A stretch of 64,000 bases of DNA from Zhouia spongiae (GTDB lineage Bacteria; Bacteroidota; Bacteroidia; Flavobacteriales; Flavobacteriaceae). The first letter of the stretch is position 1. Each line of letters starts with the position of its first letter. Shown here one piece after another: positions 14,246-22,593 of the stretch. The position numbers and the translations under genes were made by a program. The stretch lies in assembly GCF_022760175.1 (NCBI RefSeq), contig NZ_CP094326.1:806001-870000 (forward strand), written 5' to 3'. The notes under the pieces were generated by a model. The model made no database searches and was not told where the DNA came from. It was given only the letters and a program-made list of their open reading frames with translations.

Positions 14246-16552
14246 TTATAACGATTTAATCTTTAAACCGGCAAATATCGTCCTTGGCAAACCGGGACCG
14301 TAAACATAATTGCTATCCCTGTTTTTACCGGTATCAAAATCGCTTTGATAAGAATCGGTAATGTTCTTAACCCCTCCGAACACCTCTATTCCTGTATTTA
14401 GTTTTTCTATCTGGAATGTGTAACCTGCCTTAAGGCTTAATTCCGTAAATGAAGGCGAGCTGATGTATTCATCCCGGGTTTGTTCCGGAGCACCGGCAAA
14501 ATGAGCAATATCCATAGCCCCGGTATACACCAGATTAGCACTGATGTTCAGCTTTTTGTTCGGCGTATAGGTTAGGGTTGCATACCCATAATTATCAGGT
14601 GTGCGTAAAAATTCTCTTTTCGCTTCCAGACCTTCAATGTTCGCTACCGCATCGTCAAACAGGCTCGACTGTAGCGTAAATCCTGATTCAAACTGGAGGA
14701 TCCCGTCATAGTTTGCCCTTGCTTCAACAGTAATACCTTTAACCGTTGCTCCGCTACCGTTTCTCTTTTCAAAACGCTCTCCGAATTCATCTTCACCCAA
14801 AGGGAACAGATAAAACGCATCGTCCAGTTTCGTATAAAAACCTTCTAAGGTAAAACCGGCAATATAATGTTCTGTTGCTTTATCGTAATTTACAGAAGCG
14901 CTAAAACTATTGGAACGCTCTTGCTTTAAATCCTCTGATAAAGAAACCCTTGAGACCCCTCCTCCTGCAAAAGCGATATGCAGATCGGTATCAAAAGCCT
15001 GTGGAGCCCTGAAACCGGTACCCCAACTGGCCCTAAACTGTGTTTCTTTCCATTTATACATTAATGAAACTCTCGGACTGAGAATCACCTCATCTACAAA
15101 ATTATGCTTATCTGCACGTACTCCTGTTAAAAAGTTCAGGGAAGGAGTAATATCCCAGTCGTTTTGTACAAATGCTCCAAAATTCTTAGTTGTCTGATCG
15201 ATCTTATAATTGTACGCATCTATGATGTCTAACACATCGTCATACACATATTCCGAACCTATGGTCAGCACGGAAGATCCTTCAAGAAACTTCTCTAGCT
15301 TCTGATTGAACTGAAGTCCTCCCTGGTATGTAGAAACAACCGATGTGCCATAAGGCGGGTTGGCTATAAATTCAGATAATTCCGGGTCCTGATCCGGCAT
15401 AATACCTGTATAATGATCGCGGTCTGTACGTTGTGTTCCAAAATAGGCGATCAAGGAATTTTTATCTTCATTAAAATTAATCTGATAGTCTACACTACCT
15501 ATCAGGACATTATGTGTCCGTTCTTCCGATTGTTGTGCCAGATGCGCAGGCTTATCTACCATCTCACCCCCATACCGATATTCGTTAATACTGCTTAAAC
15601 TCATTTCAATCTTCTGATCTTCACCGGGCATATAGAAGAAATTAGCTCCGAAAGAGTTATTCTTTAATTCAGGCAATTCAGAAAAGTTATCGCCATTATG
15701 GTCATATGTGTCCCTGTCTCTTTTATTTACAAAAAAAGTTGCCCCCGCATTTCTATTCTCATTAACAACTGTAGCATTACCACTTAGTATATGATCGTCG
15801 GCATTTCCTTTTATGTTCTGATAAGTATACCCTATATCATAAGCATCATTTTTTGGAATCTTTGTAATTACATTTACTGTTCCTCCTATGGCACTGGAAC
15901 CATATAACGCAGAACCACCACCTCTAACCACCTCAATACGCTCAATCATATTGGCTGGTATTTGTTCTAATCCGTACAAACCGGTTAGCGGACTAAAAAT
16001 CGGCCGGCCATTAATAAGGATTTGTGAATACCCCCCGGCAAGTCCATTCATCCGTAATTGAGTATAATTACAGGTCTGACAATCTGTTTCCACCCTTAAT
16101 CCGGGTTGGAAACGCAATCCTTCCGATAAATTACATGCCTGTACATTATTAAGGGTTTCGCTACCGATTAAGTTTACAATTACCGCTGCATCTGTTCTTC
16201 TTTTTGCAGTTCTTGTACCTGTAACTACAATTTGATCTAAGCCCAAAGCATCTTCTTTCAGTGTAAAGTTTAGATCCAAAACCTTATTTGGTTCAATTTT
16301 TATTGTTCGTTCTATGGTCCTAAAACCAATGCTGGAAACTACCAGCGTATATTCCCCTTCATTAACTAAAAGATCAAAAGCTCCCGAATTGTCAGTAACT
16401 GCCCCTACATTATCGTCCGGCAAATACACGTTCACAAATTCTACCGGTTGCCCCTCATAAACCACCATCCCTTTTACCCTTCCTTTATTCTGAGCCTGCA
16501 ACCCACAACAACACACTGATATTAATACACAAAACAAAAACCTAGATAACAT
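14246..16552 (-). CDS. TonB-dependent outer membrane receptor of a DtxR-controlled metal locus
   Basis: Outer-membrane active-transport receptor of 768 residues. After a signal peptide (about 1-20) comes a carboxypeptidase-regulatory-like beta-sandwich (about 23-108, KGMVVYEGQPVEFVNVYLPD), then the plug domain with NNVQACNLSEGLRFQPGLRV, ETDCQTCNYTQLRMNG and IERIEVVRGGGSALYGSSAI. The C-terminal two thirds form the 22-strand barrel, ending in an amphipathic strand. The three cysteines in the plug (ACN, DCQTCN) are conserved in a Bacteroidota subfamily and could touch a metal. It is divergent from dtxR-zip with shared control sites, so I infer uptake of an iron, manganese or zinc complex. The substrate is unproven. 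Confidence 0.93.
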   Translation of the reverse strand: MLSRFLFCVLISVCCCGLQAQNKGRVKGMVVYEGQPVEFVNVYLPDDNVGAVTDNSGAFDLLVNEGEYTLVVSSIGFRTIERTIKIEPNKVLDLNFTLKEDALGLDQIVVTGTRTAKRRTDAAVIVNLIGSETLNNVQACNLSEGLRFQPGLRVETDCQTCNYTQLRMNGLAGGYSQILINGRPIFSPLTGLYGLEQIPANMIERIEVVRGGGSALYGSSAIGGTVNVITKIPKNDAYDIGYTYQNIKGNADDHILSGNATVVNENRNAGATFFVNKRDRDTYDHNGDNFSELPELKNNSFGANFFYMPGEDQKIEMSLSSINEYRYGGEMVDKPAHLAQQSEERTHNVLIGSVDYQINFNEDKNSLIAYFGTQRTDRDHYTGIMPDQDPELSEFIANPPYGTSVVSTYQGGLQFNQKLEKFLEGSSVLTIGSEYVYDDVLDIIDAYNYKIDQTTKNFGAFVQNDWDITPSLNFLTGVRADKHNFVDEVILSPRVSLMYKWKETQFRASWGTGFRAPQAFDTDLHIAFAGGGVSRVSLSEDLKQERSNSFSASVNYDKATEHYIAGFTLEGFYTKLDDAFYLFPLGEDEFGERFEKRNGSGATVKGITVEARANYDGILQFESGFTLQSSLFDDAVANIEGLEAKREFLRTPDNYGYATLTYTPNKKLNISANLVYTGAMDIAHFAGAPEQTRDEYISSPSFTELSLKAGYTFQIEKLNTGIEVFGGVKNITDSYQSDFDTGKNRDSNYVYGPGLPRTIFAGLKIKSL

Positions 16553-16581
16553 TTGAATTTATTTTTATTTGTTTAAAATTA

Positions 16582-16637
16582 TTTTTAGGCAAATCTAAAA
16601 ATTTGTTTTTACAAATAAAAATGTATTTTTGCCTAAA
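16582..16637. promoter_or_regulatory. Divergent dtxR/TonB-receptor promoter with candidate DtxR operators
   Basis: TTTTTAG (16582-16588) and CTAAAAA (16595-16601) form a perfect inverted repeat with 6-bp centre GCAAAT. Inside it, on the minus strand, is TAGATTTG (16597-16590), the likely -7 of the receptor gene. On the plus strand -33 TTTG (16602-16605), 18 bp, and -7 TATTTTTG (16624-16631) serve dtxR. TTTAGGCAAA (16584-16593) recurs inverted as TTTGCCTAAA (16628-16637), overlapping that -7. A third repeat, ATTTGT/ACAAAT (16601-16616), lies between. One metal-bound repressor could thus close both promoters. Confidence 0.7.
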
Positions 16638-16650
16638 CTTAAAAAATAAC

Positions 16651-17307
16651 ATGACCCGTTCTGAAGAGAATTACCTGAAAGCCATTTTCCATTTATCGAA
16701 TAATGGGGTTGGTGTTGTTTCTACGAACTCCATCGCAGATCAATTGGAAACGAAAGCATCGTCTGTAACGGATATGGTTAAAAAGCTTTCAGAAAAAAAT
16801 TTAGTTACATATATAAAATACAAAGGTGTCGAACTTACAGCAGCAGGGAAGCTTCATGCTGCCAAAGTGATCCGCAAGCATCGCCTGTGGGAAGTGTTTC
16901 TGGTAGACAAGCTTCGCTTTTCGTGGGATGAAGTTCATGAGGTTGCCGAACAACTCGAGCACATCAAATCTGAAAAACTGGTAGAAGAGCTGGATTCATT
17001 CTTAGAATACCCAAAGGTTGACCCCCACGGCGATCCGATTCCCGATAAAAACGGGAACATTCAAAAACTTGACAAAGTATTACTTGCTTCTTGTAAGGCC
17101 AATGAATCCGGTGTTTTCGTCGGAGTGGAAAACTCTTCTTCAGAATTTCTGCAATACCTTGACAAACTTCGGCTTTCCCTCGGTGCCTCCATCAAAATCA
17201 TGGACAGGGAAACCTTTGATAATTCTATGAGAATCCGTGTAGACCAGGAGGAAATAAACATATCTGCTTTAACGGCAAACAATATTTACATTAAAAAAAA
17301 TAAATAA
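16651..17307 (+). CDS. DtxR/MntR family metal-dependent repressor
   Basis: Cytoplasmic metal sensor of 218 residues from the ATG at 16651 (MTRSEENYLKAIFHLS). A start 48 bp upstream would run through the promoter and is rejected. The winged helix (about 1-65) includes ADQLETKASSVTDMVKKLSEK. The dimer and metal-binding region follows, with HRLWEVFLVDKL, EVHEVAEQLEHI and YPKVDPHGDPIP; the conserved E, H and D ligands of this family are visible. The C-terminal part (about 145-218) is an SH3-like/FeoA domain. Family members repress uptake genes when loaded with Mn2+ or Fe2+. The stop is 2 bp before the ZIP transporter start, so they form an operon. Confidence 0.94.
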   Translation: MTRSEENYLKAIFHLSNNGVGVVSTNSIADQLETKASSVTDMVKKLSEKNLVTYIKYKGVELTAAGKLHAAKVIRKHRLWEVFLVDKLRFSWDEVHEVAEQLEHIKSEKLVEELDSFLEYPKVDPHGDPIPDKNGNIQKLDKVLLASCKANESGVFVGVENSSSEFLQYLDKLRLSLGASIKIMDRETFDNSMRIRVDQEEINISALTANNIYIKKNK

Positions 17308-17309
17308 CA

Positions 17310-18134
17310 ATGTTTAAAGAAATCATCTCATTCTTTGAGTCCATCGATCCGGTTTGGGGCGCACTTTTAGCGACTTCATTTACTTGGTTTTTAACCGCAT
17401 TAGGAGCTTCCTTCGTTTTCTTCTTCAAAACCATGAAAAGAGGTGTTCTTGATGGTATGCTTGGTTTTACAGGAGGGGTAATGGTAGCCGCCAGTTTCTG
17501 GAGCCTGTTGGCTCCGGCCATAGAAATGAGCCATGGCGAGGGATTCACTAAAGTATTGCCGTCAGTAATTGGATTTGCACTGGGCGCATTGTTCTTATTT
17601 GTTCTAGACAAGTTTCTCCCTCATTTACATATTAATTTCAAACCCAGTCAAAAAGAAGGGTTAGATACCGGATGGCATCGAACAACCTTATTAGTTCTGG
17701 CCATCACATTGCATAACATCCCGGAAGGACTGGCAGTAGGTGTCTTGTTTGGGGGGGTCGCAGCCGGAATCCCCGAAGCATCAATTGCCGGGGCAGTCGT
17801 ACTGGCCATGGGGATCGGCATTCAAAATTTCCCTGAAGGAATTGCCGTTTCAATGCCCCTGAGAAGACAAGGCCTTAGCAGAAGAAAGAGTTTCTGGTAC
17901 GGTCAGCTATCTGCAATCGTAGAACCCATAGCTGGGGTAATAGGAGCTGTTGCCGTTACTTTCTTCACTCCTGCCCTGCCTTACGCCCTGGCTTTTGCAG
18001 CAGGTGCCATGATATACGTAGTTGTAGAAGAGGTTATTCCGGAAACACAACAGGATAAATACACAGATGTAGCCACGTTAGGTTTTATAGGTGGTTTTTT
18101 GGTCATGATGACGTTAGACGTTGCTCTGGGCTAA
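17310..18134 (+). CDS. ZIP family divalent metal transporter
   Basis: Inner-membrane permease of 274 residues with about eight helices. The metal-binding helices are clear: HNIPEG at 135-140 in AITLHNIPEGLAVG, and QNFPEG at 172-177, the two conserved ZIP motifs. The loop between helices 3 and 4 has HLHINF (105-110), a short histidine patch. GufA-like ZIPs of this type carry Zn2+, Mn2+ or Fe2+. Location 2 bp after a DtxR/MntR-type regulator and opposite a TonB receptor supports Mn or Fe. Which ion is imported, and whether direction is always inward, is inferred. Confidence 0.93.
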   Translation: MFKEIISFFESIDPVWGALLATSFTWFLTALGASFVFFFKTMKRGVLDGMLGFTGGVMVAASFWSLLAPAIEMSHGEGFTKVLPSVIGFALGALFLFVLDKFLPHLHINFKPSQKEGLDTGWHRTTLLVLAITLHNIPEGLAVGVLFGGVAAGIPEASIAGAVVLAMGIGIQNFPEGIAVSMPLRRQGLSRRKSFWYGQLSAIVEPIAGVIGAVAVTFFTPALPYALAFAAGAMIYVVVEEVIPETQQDKYTDVATLGFIGGFLVMMTLDVALG

Positions 18135-18163
18135 ACAGCATCCGTTTCTTAAATTCAAAATTT

Positions 18164-18203
18164 TTTGATTGGTTAGGTATTATTCGCTAAGTTTAATACC
18201 TAA
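18164..18203 (+). promoter_or_regulatory. S9 peptidase promoter with 10-bp perfect inverted repeat
   Basis: TTAGGTATTA (18173-18182) and TAATACCTAA (18194-18203) are exact inverted repeats 11 bp apart. A possible -33 TTTG (18164-18167) and -7 TAAGTTTA (18188-18195) are 20 bp apart, so the repeat covers the spacer, the -7 and the likely start point. Either an operator or a hairpin at the very 5-prime end of the mRNA is possible. The regulator is unknown; TTAGG..CCTAA recalls DtxR-family sites. Confidence 0.55.
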
Positions 18204-18213
18204 AACACATCAA

Positions 18214-20238
18214 ATGCGAACGCTTACCAGTATACTTGTTCTTTTCTGTACACTTCAATCATTAATCGGACAAACAGAAAAAAAGCCATTTTCTTATTTA
18301 GATGTATATGAAATAGAATATGCTTCTGACCCTCAAATAGCCCCAGACGGAAAAAAAGTAGTTTACCGCCGTGTCGGTTTTGACATTATGAACGACCGGA
18401 ATTCCGGAAACCTCTGGATTATCAACGCCGATGGTTCTTCAAACTCAAAACTAACCTCCCGTGAAGTTTCAGAGTCTTCACCGCGATGGTCACCCGAAGG
18501 CGATAAAATTGCTTTTATAAGCAGCACGGATGAAGGTGCAGAAATTTATGTTTACTGGGTTAAAACAGGACAGTATGCCAAACTTTCCCAACTAGAGAAA
18601 AGCCCTTCGTCCTTAAGCTGGTCGCCGGACGGCAAATACATTGCTTTTTCTATGAATATTGCGGAAAAAGCTCCCGTTATTGCCAAAATGCCAAAAAAAC
18701 CCAAAGGAGCCAAATGGGCTGATGCTCCCAGAATAACCGACAGGCTTAAGCATGAGGCCGACGGAAGAGGCTATATCGAACCCGGATACAATCATATTTT
18801 TATAATCCCTTCTGAAGGAGGCTCACCTAGACAGCTTACTTCGGGCAATTATAACCACAGTGGAAATTTATCCTGGTCGCCGGACGGGAAACTCATTTAT
18901 TTTTCGGGAAACAGAAATGAGGACTGGGAATATAATTATACAAACAGCGAGGTATATAGTGTTCATACTGAAACCTCAGAAATAGCAGCCTTAACTTCTC
19001 GTCAGGGGCCTGACTACAACCCCATCGCTTCGCCAAATGGCAAACACATTGCTTTTATAAGTAACAATGGAAAAGTCCAGGCTTACCAAAACAGGACACT
19101 TCACATTATGAACACGGACGGTTCTGACATGAAAGAGATCACTACCGAACTGGACAGAAGTGTTTCTGACCTGGAATGGGATTCAAAAAGCAAGGGAATT
19201 TATTTTACGTATGACGATAAAGGAAACTCTAAAATAGGGTATGTATCACTTCGTGGCTCTATAAAAAAAATTGCCGATAATCTGGGAGGTACTACCGTGG
19301 GAAGACCCTATGCAAGTGGCTCTTATACTGTTTCTGATAAAGGAATCATATCATACACAAAAACCACTCCATACCATCCGGCAGAGATCGCTGTAATTGA
19401 TGGCAGCTCCGACAAGGTAATAACCGCTCTTAACAGCGACATTTTGCCATACAGGAACCTTGGTAAAGTTGAGGAGGTGTGGTACTCATCATCAGTCGAT
19501 AACAGAAATCTTCAGGGGTGGGTTGTATACCCTCCGAATTATAAAAAAGGAAAAAAATATCCTTTATTAGTCGAAAATCACGGCGGACCCATATTGAATT
19601 ATGGCGATCGCTTTTCGACTGAAATGCAACTATATGCGGCTGAGGGATATCTGGTATTCTATCCTAACCCCAGAGGCAGCACCAGCTACGGAGAAGAATT
19701 TGCCAATCTCTTGTACAACAATTATCCCGGTGAAGATTACAATGATGTAATGGACGGTGTAGATTACCTGATCAATAAAGGATTGGCAGATGCTGACAAT
19801 ATGTTTGTCACCGGAGGTAGTGCAGGGGGTATTATGACTGCCTGGATTATAGGCAAAAACAACAGGTTTAACGCTGCCGTCGTCGCTAAACCGGTTATCA
19901 ACTGGATCAGCAAAACACTAGTCGCTGACAACTATTATGGTTATGCAGATTACAGATATCCGGGACAACCCTGGGAAAATGTTGAAGGCTACTGGAAATT
20001 CTCGCCCCTCTCGCTTGTTGCTAATGTAGAAACACCAACGATGGTAATGGTAGGGATGAACGATTTACGAACACCTCCCAGTGAAGCCAAGCAATATTAT
20101 CACGCATTAAAACTCAGAAAAAAAGAAACAGTTTTGGTTGAAATTCCCGGTGCAAGCCATAACATTGCCGGAAAACCAAGTAATTTAATAACCAAAATAG
20201 CCCATACCCTTGCATGGTTTGAGAAGTATAAAAAATAA
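18214..20238 (+). CDS. S9 family (prolyl oligopeptidase-like) peptidase, secreted
   Basis: Serine peptidase of 674 residues from the ATG at 18214, which opens with a signal peptide (MRTLTSILVLFCTLQSLIGQ); an ATG 45 bp upstream lies within the promoter region. The N-terminal two thirds are a beta-propeller built of WSPDGKYIAF-type repeats (SPRWSPEGDKIAFIS, LSWSPDGKLIYFS). The C-terminal alpha/beta-hydrolase has the nucleophile in GGSAGG (about S536), D617 in MNDLRTPP and H649 in GASHN. Such enzymes cleave short peptides, after proline or from acylated N-termini, in the periplasm. Close to acylaminoacyl-peptidases; the exact specificity is open. A terminator follows directly at 20239. Confidence 0.92.
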   Translation: MRTLTSILVLFCTLQSLIGQTEKKPFSYLDVYEIEYASDPQIAPDGKKVVYRRVGFDIMNDRNSGNLWIINADGSSNSKLTSREVSESSPRWSPEGDKIAFISSTDEGAEIYVYWVKTGQYAKLSQLEKSPSSLSWSPDGKYIAFSMNIAEKAPVIAKMPKKPKGAKWADAPRITDRLKHEADGRGYIEPGYNHIFIIPSEGGSPRQLTSGNYNHSGNLSWSPDGKLIYFSGNRNEDWEYNYTNSEVYSVHTETSEIAALTSRQGPDYNPIASPNGKHIAFISNNGKVQAYQNRTLHIMNTDGSDMKEITTELDRSVSDLEWDSKSKGIYFTYDDKGNSKIGYVSLRGSIKKIADNLGGTTVGRPYASGSYTVSDKGIISYTKTTPYHPAEIAVIDGSSDKVITALNSDILPYRNLGKVEEVWYSSSVDNRNLQGWVVYPPNYKKGKKYPLLVENHGGPILNYGDRFSTEMQLYAAEGYLVFYPNPRGSTSYGEEFANLLYNNYPGEDYNDVMDGVDYLINKGLADADNMFVTGGSAGGIMTAWIIGKNNRFNAAVVAKPVINWISKTLVADNYYGYADYRYPGQPWENVEGYWKFSPLSLVANVETPTMVMVGMNDLRTPPSEAKQYYHALKLRKKETVLVEIPGASHNIAGKPSNLITKIAHTLAWFEKYKK

Positions 20239-20263
20239 CCCTGCCCGTAAACAGGCAGGGTTT
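20239..20263 (+). terminator. Terminator after S9 peptidase
   Basis: CCCTGCC (20239-20245) pairs perfectly with GGCAGGG (20254-20260), loop CGTAAACA, then TTT. It begins at the base after the stop codon. Its presence makes a TTG start at 20262 for the next gene unlikely. Confidence 0.8.
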
Positions 20264-20315
20264 GCTAAATCAAAACGTGTTATTAACTTGTAATTTGAAT
20301 CTAAAATTAGATACG

Positions 20316-21188
20316 GTGAAAAAAAACATTTGGATTACATCTACAGCAAGAAAAATCGATTTTACTGATATTGAAGCCGCAACAATGCTTCTGATGAAAT
20401 GGGGGTTTGACTATAAGATCAGTAAAACTATCGGACTTGAGGACCGCCAATTTGCAGGCACCGACGACGAAAGAGCTGCTGAATTTCAATATGCGATGGA
20501 CAATCCCGACATAGATGCTATCTGGTGCGCCAGAGGAGGGTATGGTACCGTACGAATAATCGACAAATTAGACTTCACAGGCTTTATAAAAAATCCAAAG
20601 CCAATTATCGGGTATTCAGATGTTACCGTTCTGCATTCCCACCTTCATACTTTAGGACTGACAAGCATTCATGCCACCATGCCGATAAATGTGAAGAAGA
20701 ACACTATTGAAGCACTACATTCACTTAAAACAGCCCTTAACGGAGATAAACTGCAATATGAAATAAGATCATCAAAAGAGAACAGATCGGGTCAGGGAAA
20801 CGGCAGGCTCGTCGGTGGAAACCTCAGCATCCTGTACAGCCTTCTCGGTTCAGGGTCTTCAATTGACACAGACGGAAAGATCTTGTTTCTTGAAGACCTG
20901 GATGAATACCTCTACCATATTGACCGTATGTTTATGAACATAAAACGAAATGGATATTTTGATAACCTGTCAGGATTAGTGGTAGGGTCTTTTACAGATA
21001 TAAAGGACAATACGGTGCCATACGGGAAAACGGTAAAAGAGATCATAATCGATGTCACCTCCGAATATAACTTTCCGATTGTTTTTGACTTCCCTGCCGG
21101 ACACATTGACGATAACAATACCCTTATCATGGGGCAACGTGTAAACCTTACTGTTAATAAGACCATCTCTAAACTCGAATTCTTGTAA
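20316..21188 (+). CDS. S66 family LD-carboxypeptidase
   Basis: Peptidoglycan-recycling peptidase that removes the terminal D-alanine from murein tetrapeptides (LdcA) or a relative such as MccF. No ATG fits the N-terminus. I chose GTG at 20316, giving (M)KKNIWITSTARKIDF, because the only other frame-open start (TTG at 20262) lies inside the preceding terminator. With this start the protein has 290 residues, near the family norm of 300. The nucleophile is S101 in GYSDVTVLH, the acid is in FLEDLDEYLYHIDRM and the histidine in AGHIDDNN near the C-terminus. ARGGYGTVRIID is also family-typical. The stop overlaps the yraN start by one base (TAATG). Confidence 0.85.
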   Translation: MKKNIWITSTARKIDFTDIEAATMLLMKWGFDYKISKTIGLEDRQFAGTDDERAAEFQYAMDNPDIDAIWCARGGYGTVRIIDKLDFTGFIKNPKPIIGYSDVTVLHSHLHTLGLTSIHATMPINVKKNTIEALHSLKTALNGDKLQYEIRSSKENRSGQGNGRLVGGNLSILYSLLGSGSSIDTDGKILFLEDLDEYLYHIDRMFMNIKRNGYFDNLSGLVVGSFTDIKDNTVPYGKTVKEIIIDVTSEYNFPIVFDFPAGHIDDNNTLIMGQRVNLTVNKTISKLEFL

Positions 21189-21547
21189 TGGCAACGCACA
21201 ACGACTTTGGAGAAAAAGGAGAACAACTCGCCTCCGATTACCTTGTAAAAAAAGGGTATCAGATTCTCGAAAGGAATTACAGATTTCAAAAAGCCGAAAT
21301 TGATATCATTGCCAAATATCAAAATATGCTTTGCGTGATTGAAGTAAAAACAAGATCAACTGACGTTTTTCAGAATCCTGAAGACGCAATTACGCAGAAA
21401 AAGATAAAATTATTGGTGAAAGCCATCAATAATTACATCAACGAAAACGATTTAGATACTGAGGTCCGATTCGACATCATAAGCATCCTGAAAAACCGCC
21501 AATCCCTTTCTATACAACACTTTGAAGATGCTTTCTACCACTTTTAA
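21188..21547 (+). CDS. YraN/UPF0102 family nuclease-like protein
   Basis: Cytoplasmic protein of 119 residues with the restriction-endonuclease-like core: GEQLASDYLVKKGYQILERNYR, then E and D of AEIDIIAKYQNMLCVIEVKTR, the IDxxxxxxxxxxxxEVK pattern. Conserved in most bacteria; its role is not settled, though links to Holliday-junction processing have been suggested. Its ATG overlaps the LD-carboxypeptidase stop, so the two are translationally coupled, as is usual in Flavobacteriia. Confidence 0.9.
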   Translation: MATHNDFGEKGEQLASDYLVKKGYQILERNYRFQKAEIDIIAKYQNMLCVIEVKTRSTDVFQNPEDAITQKKIKLLVKAINNYINENDLDTEVRFDIISILKNRQSLSIQHFEDAFYHF

Positions 21548-21558
21548 AATTGTTTTAT

Positions 21559-21589
21559 TTAAAACAAATCGTTTATTTTTTTGTTTTAA
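21559..21589. other. Perfect A+T-rich inverted repeat between yraN and the next gene
   Basis: TTAAAACAAA (21559-21568) and TTTGTTTTAA (21580-21589) with an 11-bp centre. Without G+C pairs it would be a weak terminator; it may instead be an operator for the gene at 21646, whose start lies 57 bp downstream. Confidence 0.45.
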
Positions 21590-21645
21590 TATCATAAAAT
21601 TTTAATTTTATCACACCATTAATCAATTTATAACAAAGTGTGTAA

Positions 21646-22305
21646 ATGAAGACAATTTCATCGGTAGTAGAGGAATATATCAAAGCTAAGCCCTTTTTAC
21701 AAAGTGCTTTAGCCCAGGGGATTATAAATCTAACCTCCCTGTCAAGAGAAATAAGACCAGAGATTGAAAATCAACTGGGCAAGGATGTCAGAAACGGCGC
21801 TATCGTCATGGCTCTTAAAAGACTATCTGCCGACCTTGAATTTCGGGCTACACATCGCATTCTAAAAGTCTTGAAAAACATCGGGGAGATTACTGTCAGA
21901 TCTTCTTTAATCGATTACACCTTCTTGGTTTCAGACTCTATCCTGAACAAACAGGCTAAACTGATGCAGGAAATCAACAATAACCAGGATGTCTTTTATA
22001 CTTCGTCAAGAGGGGTCAATGAAACCAATATTGTGGTAAGCAACAGCATGGACACATTAGTAGAGGCAATATTTAAAGAAGAGAAAACCACGCAAAAGGT
22101 TGAGAACCTTTCTTCGATTAGCGTCAAGCTTCCGGAAGAAAATGTCGTTATCCCGGGTATCTACTATTTTATCTTTCAAAGACTGGCATGGGAAGGCATT
22201 GTGTTACACGAAGTGATTTCCACCACGAATGAATTCACCATCATTGTCGGAGAAGACCAGGTAGACAAGGCATTTAAAGTTATAAAGGATTTGAAAATGC
22301 TATAA
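21646..22305 (+). CDS. Unassigned ACT-like protein (aspartate-kinase-like regulatory domain)
   Basis: Cytoplasmic protein of 219 residues. The first 80 residues are helical (SSVVEEYIKAKPFLQSALAQGIINLTSLSREIRPEIENQLG) and look like a winged-helix or helical domain. The C-terminal part has two alternating beta-alpha segments (NETNIVVSNSMDTLVEAIF and GIYYFIFQRLAWEGIVLHEVISTTNEFTIIVGEDQVDKAFKVI), the pattern of a tandem ACT domain. Database names such as aspartate kinase for this family are misleading, because no kinase domain is present. ACT domains bind small ligands, often amino acids. It precedes a small membrane protein and an ABC ATPase by 12 bp and may belong to that unit. Function unknown. 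Confidence 0.7.
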   Translation: MKTISSVVEEYIKAKPFLQSALAQGIINLTSLSREIRPEIENQLGKDVRNGAIVMALKRLSADLEFRATHRILKVLKNIGEITVRSSLIDYTFLVSDSILNKQAKLMQEINNNQDVFYTSSRGVNETNIVVSNSMDTLVEAIFKEEKTTQKVENLSSISVKLPEENVVIPGIYYFIFQRLAWEGIVLHEVISTTNEFTIIVGEDQVDKAFKVIKDLKML

Positions 22306-22317
22306 AAATCGAAAGAC

Positions 22318-22593
22318 ATGGGAAGCAGGGCCTTTTGGAAATACTACATCGATGTTACCGTTTTCAACGCCGTGTTTTCTATAATTTTCAGTTTTATTTC
22401 GGGACTTTTCTGGGGGTTGATATCATTTTGCTCGATAGGCATTCTCATAGGAATATTTGGCTTCCGGTATTTCAAACAACAAGAATATTACATGTATCAC
22501 AATCTGGGTTATACAAAACTAAGGCTTATTAAAAACACATGGTTCATTAACTGTCTTATTGCTGTTCCACTAATACTAATAACCGGATTTTAA
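22318..22593 (+). CDS. Small integral membrane protein paired with ABC ATPase
   Basis: Protein of 91 residues with three likely membrane helices (about 14-30, 33-49 and 72-89). Between the second and third is a short positively charged and aromatic loop, FRYFKQQEYYMYHNLGYTKLRLIKN. I do not recognise a named family. Its stop overlaps the ATG of the ABC ATPase gene by one base (TAATG), so the products are made together and probably interact. It may act as a minimal membrane partner. The LGYTKLRL segment sits where coupling helices would be expected, but this is inference only. Confidence 0.7.
   Translation: MGSRAFWKYYIDVTVFNAVFSIIFSFISGLFWGLISFCSIGILIGIFGFRYFKQQEYYMYHNLGYTKLRLIKNTWFINCLIAVPLILITGF

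Noticed and set aside
20262-20315. TTG start for the LD-carboxypeptidase
   Set aside because: The TTG overlaps the T-tail of the preceding terminator; GTG at 20316 fits the family N-terminus.
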